From Variovorax sp. YR216 (GTDB taxonomy: Bacteria; Pseudomonadota; Gammaproteobacteria; Burkholderiales; Burkholderiaceae_C), in contig NZ_FNRO01000004.1 of NCBI RefSeq assembly GCF_900107745.1, positions 62,001 to 126,000 of the forward strand: a stretch of DNA of 64,000 bases, written 5' to 3'. Shown piece by piece: positions 45,431 to 54,068 of the stretch (positions within the stretch are counted from its first letter, which is position 1; each line of letters starts with the position of its first letter). A program made the position numbers and the translations under genes. The notes under the pieces are model-generated. The model saw only the letters and a list, made by a program, of their open reading frames with translations, was not told the origin of the DNA and made no database searches.

Positions 45431-46507
45431 CTAGGGCAGCGGTATCAATATTTTGAAATCGGTCCGGCCCGGGACGCTGTCGCACTCGATCACGCCGTGA
45501 TGCTGCTGCACAAAGGTTTGCGCAAGCGTCAATCCCAGTCCCGTCCCGCCTTCTCTTCCCGATACGAGCGGATAGAAGATGCGGTCCTTGATCGTGTCCG
45601 GCACGCCCGGTCCATTGTCGATGACATGCAATTCCAGTGCCAGTCGATACCACTGCTTGTTGAATATGACCTGACGCGCAACACGCGTCTTGAGCGTGAT
45701 CTGCGCATCGCCCGCGGCACGTCGTTCTGCGAGTGCCTGCGCCGCGTTGTGAACGATGTTGAGCGTCGCCTGGATGAGCTGCTCGCGGTCGCCGCGAAAC
45801 TCGGGAATCGACACGTCGAAGTCGCGCTCGATATGCAGGTCGCGCGGAAACTCCGCGAGGATCACCGAGCGAACGCGCTCGCACACTTCGTGAATGTTGA
45901 CGTCGCCCACCACGTGCGGCCGACGGTGCGGCGCAAGCAGGCGGTCGACCAGCGTCTGCAGGCGGTCGGCCTCATGAATGATGACCTGCGTGTATTCGAC
46001 GAGGTCGCGCGACTCGACCTCCATCTGCAGCAATTGCGCGGCGCCGCGGATGCCGCCGAGCGGGTTCTTGATCTCGTGCGCGAGATTGCGGATGAGTTCC
46101 TTGTTGGCCTGCGCCTGGTCGAGCAGGCGCTCCTCGCGGTCCTGGCGCACCTGCTGCTCGAGCGGCGACATCTCGATGATGAGTTCGCCGGCCTTGCCGC
46201 TCTGCGCGATCGTGACCTGCACCGGCATCAGCTCGTGATTGACCCGGCGCAGCATCGCCTCGTAGCGAAGCGTCGCGAAGTCGTTGCTGCTTGCGCCTTC
46301 GATGGCGGTGCGAAGCACTTGGGGCTCATGGAAACAGGCCCCGAATTGCGAGCCTTCGAGCGTCCGGCGCGATGTGCCGAGTGCGTCCTCGAGGCCCGCG
46401 TTGGCAAACAGGACCGACCCATCGGTGCGAACCACCGCGATCAGTGTGGAGAGCAGATCGAAGGCCTGGAAGCGTTTGCCGGGGCCCGCCGGCTTTCCAA
46501 AAGCCAT
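45431..46507 (-). CDS. ntrB: Nitrogen regulation sensor kinase NtrB
   Basis: 358 residues from MAFGKPAGPG. A PAS domain is followed by the H-box (LAHEIKNPLGG with phosphorylated His), N-box (NIVHNAAQAL) and G-boxes (DNGPGVP, GGTGLGLTLAQ). It is cytosolic, without membrane segments, and is expected to answer to PII. Its start overlaps the stop of the upstream lipid-less secreted gene by one base. Confidence 0.96.
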   Translation of the reverse strand: MAFGKPAGPGKRFQAFDLLSTLIAVVRTDGSVLFANAGLEDALGTSRRTLEGSQFGACFHEPQVLRTAIEGASSNDFATLRYEAMLRRVNHELMPVQVTIAQSGKAGELIIEMSPLEQQVRQDREERLLDQAQANKELIRNLAHEIKNPLGGIRGAAQLLQMEVESRDLVEYTQVIIHEADRLQTLVDRLLAPHRRPHVVGDVNIHEVCERVRSVILAEFPRDLHIERDFDVSIPEFRGDREQLIQATLNIVHNAAQALAERRAAGDAQITLKTRVARQVIFNKQWYRLALELHVIDNGPGVPDTIKDRIFYPLVSGREGGTGLGLTLAQTFVQQHHGVIECDSVPGRTDFKILIPLP

Positions 46508-47019
46508 CAACGATTGGCCGCAGCAGGCAGCCGGCCGATTTCGCGCTGGATGCCGTCGATGTCGCTTTGGTTGCGGTCGATCTCGGCCTTCATTTCGGCC
46601 ACGCGATCCAGGTACTTCTGGTAGTTCTTGGACTCGCTGCCCTGCTTTTCGGGCTCGCCGTTGTTGTAGTCCTTGAGAAGCTGCGCCTGGCGATCCTGCG
46701 CCTTCCTGAGCTCGGATTCGAGCACCGAACGCGCTTCGCCGTCGCGCGCGCGCTGGTCGGCGCTCTCGACGCGCGGGCTGCCCGCCGGCGATCGTGCGGC
46801 GGATGCGCCGCTCGAGGATGCGGCGGACGCTACCGGCCGGGTGCCCTGCACGACGGTGACGTTGCCGCCTTCCATGATCTTGCAGCCGCGCTGCTGCGCC
46901 AGCGTGGCGTTGTTGGTGTATTCGTTGCCGCAGCGCCAGACGCGTTCCTGCGCGCTGGCTTGCGTATGGAGGCCGCCCAATGCAACGGCGGCCAGCAGGA
47001 AAGCGGAAAGAGTCTTCAT
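46507..47019 (-). CDS. DUF4124-like periplasmic protein
   Basis: 170 residues with a signal peptide (KTLSAFLLAAVALGGLHTQASAQ in parts) and an early WRCGNEYTNN segment containing the Cys that matches DUF4124, followed by a Gln/Glu-rich helical region. It is often found between glnA and ntrB in Comamonadaceae-type genomes; that is recollection, not proven here. Function unknown. Confidence 0.75.
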   Translation of the reverse strand: MKTLSAFLLAAVALGGLHTQASAQERVWRCGNEYTNNATLAQQRGCKIMEGGNVTVVQGTRPVASAASSSGASAARSPAGSPRVESADQRARDGEARSVLESELRKAQDRQAQLLKDYNNGEPEKQGSESKNYQKYLDRVAEMKAEIDRNQSDIDGIQREIGRLPAAANR

Positions 47020-47098
47020 GATCGTCGGTGGAGTGCGCAGTCGGACATTTTGATGCAATTCGATGCCCCCACGACCGAAGCGTTCCTCCCAAAAAGGA

Positions 47099-47121
47099 AA
47101 AGCCCGTCAAAGACGGGCTTT
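47099..47121 (-). terminator. Terminator hairpin downstream of glnA
   Basis: A perfect 10-bp hairpin (AAAGCCCGTC with GACGGGCTTT, 3-base loop) followed on the minus strand by T-rich sequence. It lies about 100 bp past the glnA stop with the repeat in between. It separates glnA from the DUF4124-ntrB-ntrC genes. Confidence 0.8.
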
Positions 47122-47130
47122 CGTTCATGA

Positions 47131-47215
47131 AACACCGCGGAACCGGCTCGGCCGGTCCGCTGGTGTTGCCCCCGGTAGGGGGTTGGCGGCTACGCGCAGC
47201 GAGCAGGCCTGGGGG
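47131..47215. repeat. 85-bp intergenic repeat, copy 2
   Basis: Second copy of the repeat at 33588-33672, equal in length and without gaps. It lies between the glnA stop (47,225) and the terminator hairpin, the same order as copy 1 on the same strand. Confidence 0.75.
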
Positions 47216-47224
47216 CGAGCAACA

Positions 47225-48640
47225 TTACAGCGAGTAGTACATGTCGAACTCGACCGGGTGAGCGGCCATGCGGAAGCGGGTGACTTCCTGCATCTTGAGG
47301 TCGATGTAGGCATCGATGTAGGCATCGGTGAACACGCCACCCTTGGTCAGGAACGCGCGATCCTTGTCGAGGTATTCGAGCGCCTGGTCGAGGCTGTGGC
47401 AGACGGTCGGGATCAGCGCGTCTTCTTCCGGCGGCAGGTGGTAGAGGTCCTTGCTCGCGGCTTCGCCCGGGTGGATCTTGTTTTCCACGCCGTCGAGACC
47501 GGCCATCAGCATCGCGGCGAAGCCGAGGTACGGGTTCATCATCGGATCGGGGAAGCGAGCCTCGACGCGGCGGCCCTTCGGGTTCGCCACGAACGGAATG
47601 CGGATCGAAGCCGAGCGGTTCTTGGCCGAGTAGGCCAGCTTGACCGGGGCTTCGAAGCCGGGCACCAGGCGCTTGTAGCTGTTGGTGCCGGGGTTCGTGA
47701 TGGCGTTGAGCGCGCGGGCGTGCTTGATGATGCCGCCGATGTAGAACAGCGCGAATTCGCTCAGGCCGGCATAGCCGTCACCAGCGAACAGGTTCTTGCC
47801 GTCCTTCCAGACCGACTGGTGCACGTGCATGCCGGAGCCGTTGTCGCCGACGATCGGCTTGGGCATGAAGGTCGCGGTCTTGCCGTAGGCGTGGGCGACG
47901 TTGTGGATGACGTACTTCTGCAGCTGGACCCAGTCGGCGCGCTGGATGAGCGTGCTGAACTTGGTGCCGAGTTCCATCTGGCCGGCATTCGCCACTTCGT
48001 GGTGATGCACTTCGACCGGGATGCCGAGCGATTCGAGCACCAGGCACATTTCCGAGCGCATGTCCTGGAAGCTGTCGACCGGCGGAACCGGGAAGTAGCC
48101 GCCCTTGACCGCCGGACGGTGGCCGGTGTTGCCGTGCTCGTATTCCTTGTCGGTGTTCCACGAGGCTTCTTCGGAATCGATCTTCACGAAGCAGCCGGAC
48201 ATGTCGTTCTTCCAGCGCACGCTGTCGAAGACGAAGAATTCCGGTTCGGGTCCGAAGAAGGCGGTGTCGCCCAGGCCCGATGCCTTCATGTAGGCCTCGG
48301 CGCGCTTGGCGAGCGAGCGCGGGTCGCGCTCATAGGGCTTGCCGTCGGTGGGATCGACCACGTCGCAGGTCAGGATCATCGTCGTCTCTTCGAAGAACGG
48401 ATCGATGTTCGCGGTGTTCGGATCGGGCATGAGCAGCATGTCCGAGGCTTCGATGCCCTTCCAACCGGCGATCGACGAACCATCGAAGGCATGGCCCGAA
48501 TTGAACTTGTCTTCATCGAAGTGCGAAACCGGCACGGTCACGTGCTGTTCCTTGCCACGGGTGTCGGTGAAGCGGAAGTCGACGAACTTGACCTCGTTTT
48601 CCTTCACGAGTTTGAGTACATCGGCGACGGTCTTTGCCAT
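47225..48640 (-). CDS. glnA: Glutamine synthetase, type I
   Basis: 471 residues, the usual length. The start [11 protein letters not shown] follows CCAGGAGAACCTG. The Mg-site residues around [11 protein letters not shown], the ATP loop [16 protein letters not shown] and the adenylylation Tyr in DLYHLPPEE are present, so activity should be controlled by GlnE. It assimilates ammonia. A sigma-54 promoter lies upstream. Confidence 0.98.
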   Translation of the reverse strand: MAKTVADVLKLVKENEVKFVDFRFTDTRGKEQHVTVPVSHFDEDKFNSGHAFDGSSIAGWKGIEASDMLLMPDPNTANIDPFFEETTMILTCDVVDPTDGKPYERDPRSLAKRAEAYMKASGLGDTAFFGPEPEFFVFDSVRWKNDMSGCFVKIDSEEASWNTDKEYEHGNTGHRPAVKGGYFPVPPVDSFQDMRSEMCLVLESLGIPVEVHHHEVANAGQMELGTKFSTLIQRADWVQLQKYVIHNVAHAYGKTATFMPKPIVGDNGSGMHVHQSVWKDGKNLFAGDGYAGLSEFALFYIGGIIKHARALNAITNPGTNSYKRLVPGFEAPVKLAYSAKNRSASIRIPFVANPKGRRVEARFPDPMMNPYLGFAAMLMAGLDGVENKIHPGEAASKDLYHLPPEEDALIPTVCHSLDQALEYLDKDRAFLTKGGVFTDAYIDAYIDLKMQEVTRFRMAAHPVEFDMYYSL

Positions 48641-48688
48641 CAGGTTCTCCTGGTTTGGATGGTGGTTGGTATTACGGGGGAAAGGGAA

Positions 48689-48704
48689 TGCAGTTTCTAT
48701 GCCA
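48689..48704 (-). promoter_or_regulatory. Sigma-54 promoter of glnA
   Basis: On the minus strand TGGCATAGAAACTGCA fits TGGCAY-R-N4-TTGCW with one mismatch, with the GG and GC at the right spacing. It is about 50 bp from the glnA ATG, giving a short leader. It fits known NtrC and sigma-54 control. Confidence 0.75.
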
Positions 48705-48763
48705 TTGTCACTGGCGCACAGAAGCCTTTGGTGCACTCATGCACACCGAGGAACATGCAAGTT

Positions 48764-48781
48764 GTAACCAAATTGGTGCGC
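48764..48781. promoter_or_regulatory. Candidate NtrC binding site upstream of glnA
   Basis: AACCAAATTGGTGCG fits the dyad GCACC-N5-GGTGC well in the right half and less in the left. It lies about 70 bp upstream of the -24/-12 promoter, a normal enhancer distance. A second dyad, GTGCA-CTCA-TGCAC, is at 48731-48744. Confidence 0.5.
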
Positions 48782-48787
48782 AGACGG

Positions 48788-49588
48788 TCATCGCACCAAC
48801 TCGGGGCCAAGGCGCGCATCAAAGCTGTGCAGACCCTGTAGAAGCTGCGCGTAGGCGGCATCGACCTTGTCGGCATCGCCCTTGACGCCGAGCTCGATGT
48901 GGCGGCCGTGCTCGGCATGGTCCACGCTCGGCAGGCTGAAGACCTTGATGCCCGGATGTTCGCGCTCGATGGTCTCCATGAGCGGAGTCAGCGTCGCCTC
49001 CATGGAGCCGAAGACGATCACCGATTTCTCGACGGCACGCCCGCGCGCGAAGAGCTCGGCATAGCGCTCGTCGAGCACCGACTCGATCATCGGCCAGGCC
49101 ATGACCGGGAAGCCCGGCACGAAATGGACGTCGCCGATGCTGAAGCCCGGGATCTTGTTGTACGGATTGCGGATGATCTTCGCACCCAGCGGGAACACGC
49201 CCATGTTGAGACGATGCACATTGTCGGGGCGGTCCGGTTCGTAGGGCACGCCCTGCTCGCGCGCCGTGTCCTGCATGCGCTCGCGGATCAGCGCCTCGGC
49301 CTCGGGATGCAGTCCCAGCGGGACGCCGAGCGCCGCGGCCGCGCACTGGCGCGTGTGGTCGTCGGGCGTGGCGCCGATGCCGCCCGTGGAGAACACCACG
49401 TCGCCCGACGCGAAAGCGCGTGCGAGCGCGGCAGTGATGCGCGCCGGGACATCGCCGACGTACTCGGCCCAGGCAAGCTGCAACCCGCGTGCAGCGAGCA
49501 GCTCGATGACCTTGGGCATGTGCTTGTCGAGACGCTTGCCCGACAGGATTTCGTCGCCGACGACGATCAGACCGAATGACCGGCTCAT
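48788..49588 (-). CDS. MoaB/CinA N-terminal domain (competence/damage-inducible protein A-like)
   Basis: 266 residues. The GGIGATPDD motif and opening FGLIVVGDEILSGKR match the molybdopterin-binding fold of CinA and MoaB-like proteins. The CinA C-terminal deamidase domain is absent, so this is the short form. The ATG overlaps the stop of the EI24 gene (ATGA). The role in the cell is uncertain. Confidence 0.88.
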   Translation of the reverse strand: MSRSFGLIVVGDEILSGKRLDKHMPKVIELLAARGLQLAWAEYVGDVPARITAALARAFASGDVVFSTGGIGATPDDHTRQCAAAALGVPLGLHPEAEALIRERMQDTAREQGVPYEPDRPDNVHRLNMGVFPLGAKIIRNPYNKIPGFSIGDVHFVPGFPVMAWPMIESVLDERYAELFARGRAVEKSVIVFGSMEATLTPLMETIEREHPGIKVFSLPSVDHAEHGRHIELGVKGDADKVDAAYAQLLQGLHSFDARLGPELVR

Positions 49589-50457
49589 GGTGCGCTCCAT
49601 TGGCTTGCGGCGGCCTTCGCGTCCGCCATGTCGAGGCCCGGCGGCGCGACCGCGGCGGCCGCCTGCTGCAGGCGCTGTCTTGCGAGCGCGTCGAGGCAGT
49701 AGTGGGCGAACCAGAGCGCGGAGAACGCGAACACCAGCGTGTAGATCCAGATGGCCATCGGCGCGAGCACGAAGAACGCCGCCGCGAACAGCAGGCCCGA
49801 TGCCCAGACGATGCTCGGCGCCGCGCCCAGATAGCCGCACAGCACGCCGATAACCAGCAGCTGCATCCGGTGGGTGCGCAGGAGCGCGTTGCGTTCCTCG
49901 GCGGTGGCGTGCTCGGCCAGCGCATCGAAACTCATCACCCGATAGGTGAGCCAGCCCCAGATCAGCGGCGGAAGAATCAGCACCAGCGGCGGAATGAGCC
50001 ACAGCGGCATCGAGACCACGAGCGCGAGCATTGCGAGAACGGTCAATCCGAGCGCTCGGGCGGCGCTGCCGATGAAGGAGGAACCCTTCTTCTGCTCCAG
50101 TTCAGGAAATCTGCGCTCGGCGACCAGTCGGGTCAGGGCCGGCGCCATGAATCCGGCCACGAACAGCAGCGACACGACCACGATCAACGGCGTGACTGCC
50201 AGCACCACGAGCAGCGGAGCGAGGATCGCCTTGACGTCGCTGGAGAAGATGCTGCCGATCCACGCCCACACACCAGAGAGCAGAGGCCATGCATCGAGCG
50301 CCTGCCGTGTCCAGGCGACCGAGGCGTCCCAGTAGAAGTAGCCGAGCACCGCCGAGATGACCACCATCAGTCCGAGCGGCAGGAACGACAGCACGATCAC
50401 CCGCGGGTGCATGCAGTAGGCGACCGCGCGCCAGAACGAATCGAGAAGAAGTCGCAT
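49585..50457 (-). CDS. EI24 domain membrane protein
   Basis: 290 residues with about five or six hydrophobic segments and the DSFWRAVAYCMHPRVI start typical of bacterial EI24/CysZ-like proteins. CysZ transports sulfate, but EI24 relatives in betaproteobacteria are uncharacterised. Co-translated with the CinA-like gene. Confidence 0.82.
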   Translation of the reverse strand: MRLLLDSFWRAVAYCMHPRVIVLSFLPLGLMVVISAVLGYFYWDASVAWTRQALDAWPLLSGVWAWIGSIFSSDVKAILAPLLVVLAVTPLIVVVSLLFVAGFMAPALTRLVAERRFPELEQKKGSSFIGSAARALGLTVLAMLALVVSMPLWLIPPLVLILPPLIWGWLTYRVMSFDALAEHATAEERNALLRTHRMQLLVIGVLCGYLGAAPSIVWASGLLFAAAFFVLAPMAIWIYTLVFAFSALWFAHYCLDALARQRLQQAAAAVAPPGLDMADAKAAASQWSAP

Positions 50458-50502
50458 GGGGGCCCGAGGATAACGCCATCGCGTGAAGCGAAAACCTGCG
50501 TT

Positions 50503-51474
50503 TCAACCCCGTCCCGCGAGTCGCTTGAGACCGAGCCACTGCTGCGACCAGAAGCCACGGCCGTAGTCCCTCACGCGGCCCTGCGCGTCGGGCTCGACCT
50601 GGTCGCGGATGCCGGTCGGGTCGTAGCGCTCGTCGAAATTCGAGGTGCGGAACAGCATGTCCCACCATGGCAGCAGCACGCCGAAATTGTGGCCGCCGAG
50701 CGTGCGCGGCCCCTCGGATTCGTGCCCGATGCCGATGCTGTGGTGCACGCGATGGAAGCGTGGGCTGATCCACAGCCGCTCGCCCAGCGTGCCGAAGCCG
50801 AGGCGGAGATTGGCGTGCTGCAGGCTTTGACTGAGCTGGGTGAACGCCACGATCGCGATGAACTGCCCGGGCGCGACGCCGATCAGCTGCGCGACGATCA
50901 CGATGATCGCGTCGTGGATCAGGTCGTCGAGCAGGTGGTTGCGGTTGTCGCTCCACATCGTCATCTGACGCTGCGAGTGGTGCAGCGAATGCAGCGCCCA
51001 CCACCAGTTGAAGCGGTGCTGCCCGCGATGGATGAGGTATTCGACGAAATCGATCACCACGAGGTACAGCCCGAAGGCCACCCAGGGCACGTCGGTCACG
51101 CCGGGCCAGAGTTCGTCCAGGTGCATCGTCCCCCAGCCGGCCGCGCGGACTATGCCGAGCGCGCCGTCGAACAACGGCGCCACCGCGAAGAACATCGCCA
51201 ACCGGAACAGACCCAGCCGATGGATCAGCGTGTAGAGGACATCGGTGCGGATCGCGGGCCGGTCGACCACCGGCTCCACCGGCTTCCAGCGCTGCAACGG
51301 CCCGATCACCGCAACGAGCACCGCGATCTGGATCAGCCCGACCAGCAGCCACCCGGTGGCATCGAAGGCATCTTCGACCCAGCCGCCGAGGCCGATCGCA
51401 TAGACGATCGGCTGCACCACGGCCTCGAACAGCCATTGCTGCAATGTCGAGAATTGATCGGTGAGCCACTCCAT
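50503..51474 (-). CDS. Sterol desaturase/fatty acid hydroxylase family protein
   Basis: 323 residues. Histidine boxes HRGQH, HSLHHS and HRVHH bind a di-iron centre, and several membrane segments surround them. It should hydroxylate or desaturate a lipid. It lies 45 bp from EI24 on the same strand. Confidence 0.92.
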   Translation of the reverse strand: MEWLTDQFSTLQQWLFEAVVQPIVYAIGLGGWVEDAFDATGWLLVGLIQIAVLVAVIGPLQRWKPVEPVVDRPAIRTDVLYTLIHRLGLFRLAMFFAVAPLFDGALGIVRAAGWGTMHLDELWPGVTDVPWVAFGLYLVVIDFVEYLIHRGQHRFNWWWALHSLHHSQRQMTMWSDNRNHLLDDLIHDAIIVIVAQLIGVAPGQFIAIVAFTQLSQSLQHANLRLGFGTLGERLWISPRFHRVHHSIGIGHESEGPRTLGGHNFGVLLPWWDMLFRTSNFDERYDPTGIRDQVEPDAQGRVRDYGRGFWSQQWLGLKRLAGRG

Positions 51475-51505
51475 GGCGATGCGATCCGGTTCAGGTGGCG
51501 TTGGT

Positions 51506-52300
51506 TCAGGAATGCGCCGCGATCCACTCGCGGTACGCCGGATGCTGCCGAAGCGTCTGGAAGCAGAAGCCCTTGGCCTTGAGGCCGACGATCAGCGGTT
51601 CGAGGTCGGCCGGCGCCCAGGGATCCTTGCGCGACCAGATGCCGAGGTGCGCGAGCAGGATGTCGCCTGGCTGGATGGTGTCCAGCGCCTGCTGCAGCAG
51701 CTTCTCGTTGCTGTACTTCTCGCTCGGCAACTCGTCGCCGAGGAAACCAGCGGGCGCCCAGCCGACGTACTCGTAGCCACAGTTCTTTGCGGCCTGCAGC
51801 AACTTCGGCGAGGTCTTTCCGCCGGGCGCGCGGAACAGCGGCAGCGGCTTCTTGCCGGTGACGAACTCGAGCCGATCGGCGGCTTTCGTGATGTTCTCGC
51901 AGTACTGCTTCGCGTCCCAGGTGAACTCGCGGCCCGCAAAGGCACCAGCGGTCGGCTTGATGCGGAAGCGCGGCTCGATGCCCTTGAGGTCGCCGCGCCA
52001 GTAGGCGTGGTCGTAGGTGTGGGAAGCGAATTCGTGGCCCTCGGCCGCCCTCGCCTTCCACCATGGCGCCCAATGGGTGTCGAGGCTGTCGCCACCGGTC
52101 TCGGTGCGCTCCGCCGCGGCAAAGAAAGTCACGCGCACATCCTGGCGTTTGAGTACCTCGGCCACGAGCGGCGCGATGCCCATGTGGCCCGTGTCGAAGG
52201 TCAGGTAGACGGGCTTGCTGCACGTGCCCTGCGCCACCGCATTGCCGGCCAAAGCGGCCGACAGCAGCAACGCGCCGAGTGCGCGCCTACGACTTCGCAT
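51506..52300 (-). CDS. Polysaccharide deacetylase family protein
   Basis: 264 residues with a signal peptide (LGALLLSAALAGNAVAQ) and a NodB-type domain. The first motif reads TFDTGHMG instead of TFDDG and the second HTYDHAYW keeps the H-x3-H. The Asp-to-Thr change alters a metal ligand position, so the activity is uncertain. It overlaps the beta-propeller gene by 14 bp; the start MRSRRRALG is chosen over a longer one. Confidence 0.85.
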   Translation of the reverse strand: MRSRRRALGALLLSAALAGNAVAQGTCSKPVYLTFDTGHMGIAPLVAEVLKRQDVRVTFFAAAERTETGGDSLDTHWAPWWKARAAEGHEFASHTYDHAYWRGDLKGIEPRFRIKPTAGAFAGREFTWDAKQYCENITKAADRLEFVTGKKPLPLFRAPGGKTSPKLLQAAKNCGYEYVGWAPAGFLGDELPSEKYSNEKLLQQALDTIQPGDILLAHLGIWSRKDPWAPADLEPLIVGLKAKGFCFQTLRQHPAYREWIAAHS

Positions 52301-53279
52301 GGTCGAGGGTCCAGACACCGTGCGGCGAGCGGCCGACGTTCACCTGCCGCACGACCTTGTTGCCGACGAGATCGACCACGGTGAGCTTCTTGGCCCAGCG
52401 CGAGGTCACGTAGAGCGTCTTGCCGTCGGCAGAAACATCCATGCAGTCCGGGCCGCCCGGCACCGCGTAGGTGTCGGTGACCTTGAGGGTCGCGATGTCG
52501 ATGCGGCTGATCGTGTTGGCGACCCGGTTGCTGACGAAAACGCTGCGCCCGTCGCCGGCCGACCGGAAGGCATGTGCGCCCTTGCCCGTCGGGAGCTTGC
52601 CGACCAGCTTGGGCTGCGGCCCCGCGACGTCGAACACCTGCACGCCGTCGCTGCCGGTCAGGCCTACCAGGAGGGTCTTGCCGTCATGGATGCCGAAGAT
52701 GTCGGCCGGCATCGGGCCGGTGGGCATGCGCCAGCGGACGGTCTGCGACGGAAGATCCACCGCGATCAGCTCGTCGCTGTCCTGCATCGTCACGTAGGCG
52801 GTGGTGCTGCGCGGGTCGATCCAGATGTGGCTCGGCGTCTTGCCGGTGGGGATGCGCTTGACGAGCTTGGGCTCCTTGCCGTCCCAACGGTAGATGTCGA
52901 CATGGTTCAGGCGGTTGCCTGCGGTGACGAACCACTTCATGTCGGGCGAGAAGCGCAGGTGGTACGGATCGATCGTCCCGTAAACCACGCGCTGCACTTC
53001 GGCCGTGCGCGGATTCAGGAAGGTCAGCGAGTCACCAGCCGAATTCGCGACGATCAGCGACGTCTCGTCGGGCGTGAGATAGAGGTGGTGCGGCTCCTTG
53101 CCCGTCGGGATGCGTACTTTCTCGGTCCAGGTGGCGGGGTCGATCACGCTCACGGTGGCATCGAGGGAGTTCAGCACGAAGATGGGAGGAGACGGCGACT
53201 CCGTGGCTTGCGACGACAGCGCCGCACAAGCAAACAAAAAGGCCGCAAGGCGGCCTGTCAGGTGGGAAGTGAGACGCAA
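52287..53279 (-). CDS. YVTN-type beta-propeller protein, secreted
   Basis: 330 residues with a signal peptide and repeated blades (for example VLNSLDATVSVIDPATW and the YVT-S--A motif). Secreted propellers of this type often accompany electron-transfer or cell-surface functions, but no partner is clear. A terminator-like hairpin lies in its signal-peptide coding region. Confidence 0.85.
   Translation of the reverse strand: MRLTSHLTGRLAAFLFACAALSSQATESPSPPIFVLNSLDATVSVIDPATWTEKVRIPTGKEPHHLYLTPDETSLIVANSAGDSLTFLNPRTAEVQRVVYGTIDPYHLRFSPDMKWFVTAGNRLNHVDIYRWDGKEPKLVKRIPTGKTPSHIWIDPRSTTAYVTMQDSDELIAVDLPSQTVRWRMPTGPMPADIFGIHDGKTLLVGLTGSDGVQVFDVAGPQPKLVGKLPTGKGAHAFRSAGDGRSVFVSNRVANTISRIDIATLKVTDTYAVPGGPDCMDVSADGKTLYVTSRWAKKLTVVDLVGNKVVRQVNVGRSPHGVWTLDHAKS
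53232..53256 (-). terminator. Terminator-like hairpin in the propeller gene signal-peptide region
   Basis: AGGCCGC-CTT-GCGGCCT followed by a T-rich run (TTTTGTTT) on the minus strand, about 25-45 bp inside the coding region. It could end transcripts from rsuA and ggt before the propeller gene. Confidence 0.55.
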
Positions 53280-53309
53280 GGGGAAGGTTCCGAAAGAAGA
53301 GTTCGGATT

Positions 53310-54068
53310 TTAACGATCGACCCGAGCTGCTGGCTGACTTGCGCGCGCGTTTCGCAACGCTTCGACTTGAGCCATGTCAAGCCAACGCCATTGACCCGGC
53401 GCCAGGTCCTCCGGGAGCGCCAGCACGCCGATGCGCGAGCGGTGCAACGCCTCGACACGATTCCCCACGGCGGCCAGCATCCGCTTGACCTGGTGGTACT
53501 TGCCTTCGGTGAGCGTCAGGCTCAGGTGGTACGGCCCCGCGATCTCGCAGGCCGCGGCGCGCACCGGCTTCGGATCGTCATCGAGCACCACGCCGGCCAG
53601 CAGGCGCTCGACCTGCTTCGCGTCGATCGGGTGCTTCGTCGTCACTTCGTAGACCTTCGGCACATGATGCTTGGGCGAGCCCATGCGGTGGATGAATTGC
53701 CCGTCGTCGGTCAGCAGAAGCAATCCGGTCGTGTCCTGGTCCAGCCGGCCGATCGCCTGCACGCCCTGCACCGCGCCCTTGTTCGGCCGCAGGCGCAGCG
53801 GCGAAGGCAGCAGCGTGTAGATGCTCGGGTAGGTCGACGGCTTCTGGGAGCACTCGGTGCCGGCCGGCTTGTGCAGCATCAGGTAGGCCTTCTCGTGATA
53901 CGCCCACTCGGTCCCCTGGACGGTGAAACGGAGCCCCACGGTCTCGAATTCCTCGCCGGGGTCCGTGACCGAGGCGCCATCCACCGAAACGTACCCCTGC
54001 TGGATCAGCCCGACGCACACCCGGCGCGTTCCGAAGCCTTGCGAATAAAGGATCTCGTCGATGTGCAT
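53310..54068 (-). CDS. rsuA: 16S rRNA pseudouridine synthase RsuA family
   Basis: 252 residues: an S4-like N-terminus (GFGTRRVCVGLIQQGYVSVDG) and a synthase domain with GRLDQDTTGLLLLTDDG carrying the catalytic Asp. RsuA modifies 16S rRNA U516. Its ATG shares one base with the ggt stop. Confidence 0.9.
   Translation of the reverse strand: MHIDEILYSQGFGTRRVCVGLIQQGYVSVDGASVTDPGEEFETVGLRFTVQGTEWAYHEKAYLMLHKPAGTECSQKPSTYPSIYTLLPSPLRLRPNKGAVQGVQAIGRLDQDTTGLLLLTDDGQFIHRMGSPKHHVPKVYEVTTKHPIDAKQVERLLAGVVLDDDPKPVRAAACEIAGPYHLSLTLTEGKYHQVKRMLAAVGNRVEALHRSRIGVLALPEDLAPGQWRWLDMAQVEALRNARASQPAARVDR

Noticed and set aside
49576..51582. 668-residue plus-strand frame opposite EI24 and the sterol desaturase
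   Set aside because: Composition rich in Arg, His and Gln is typical of a shadow; both real genes on the other strand have clear motifs.
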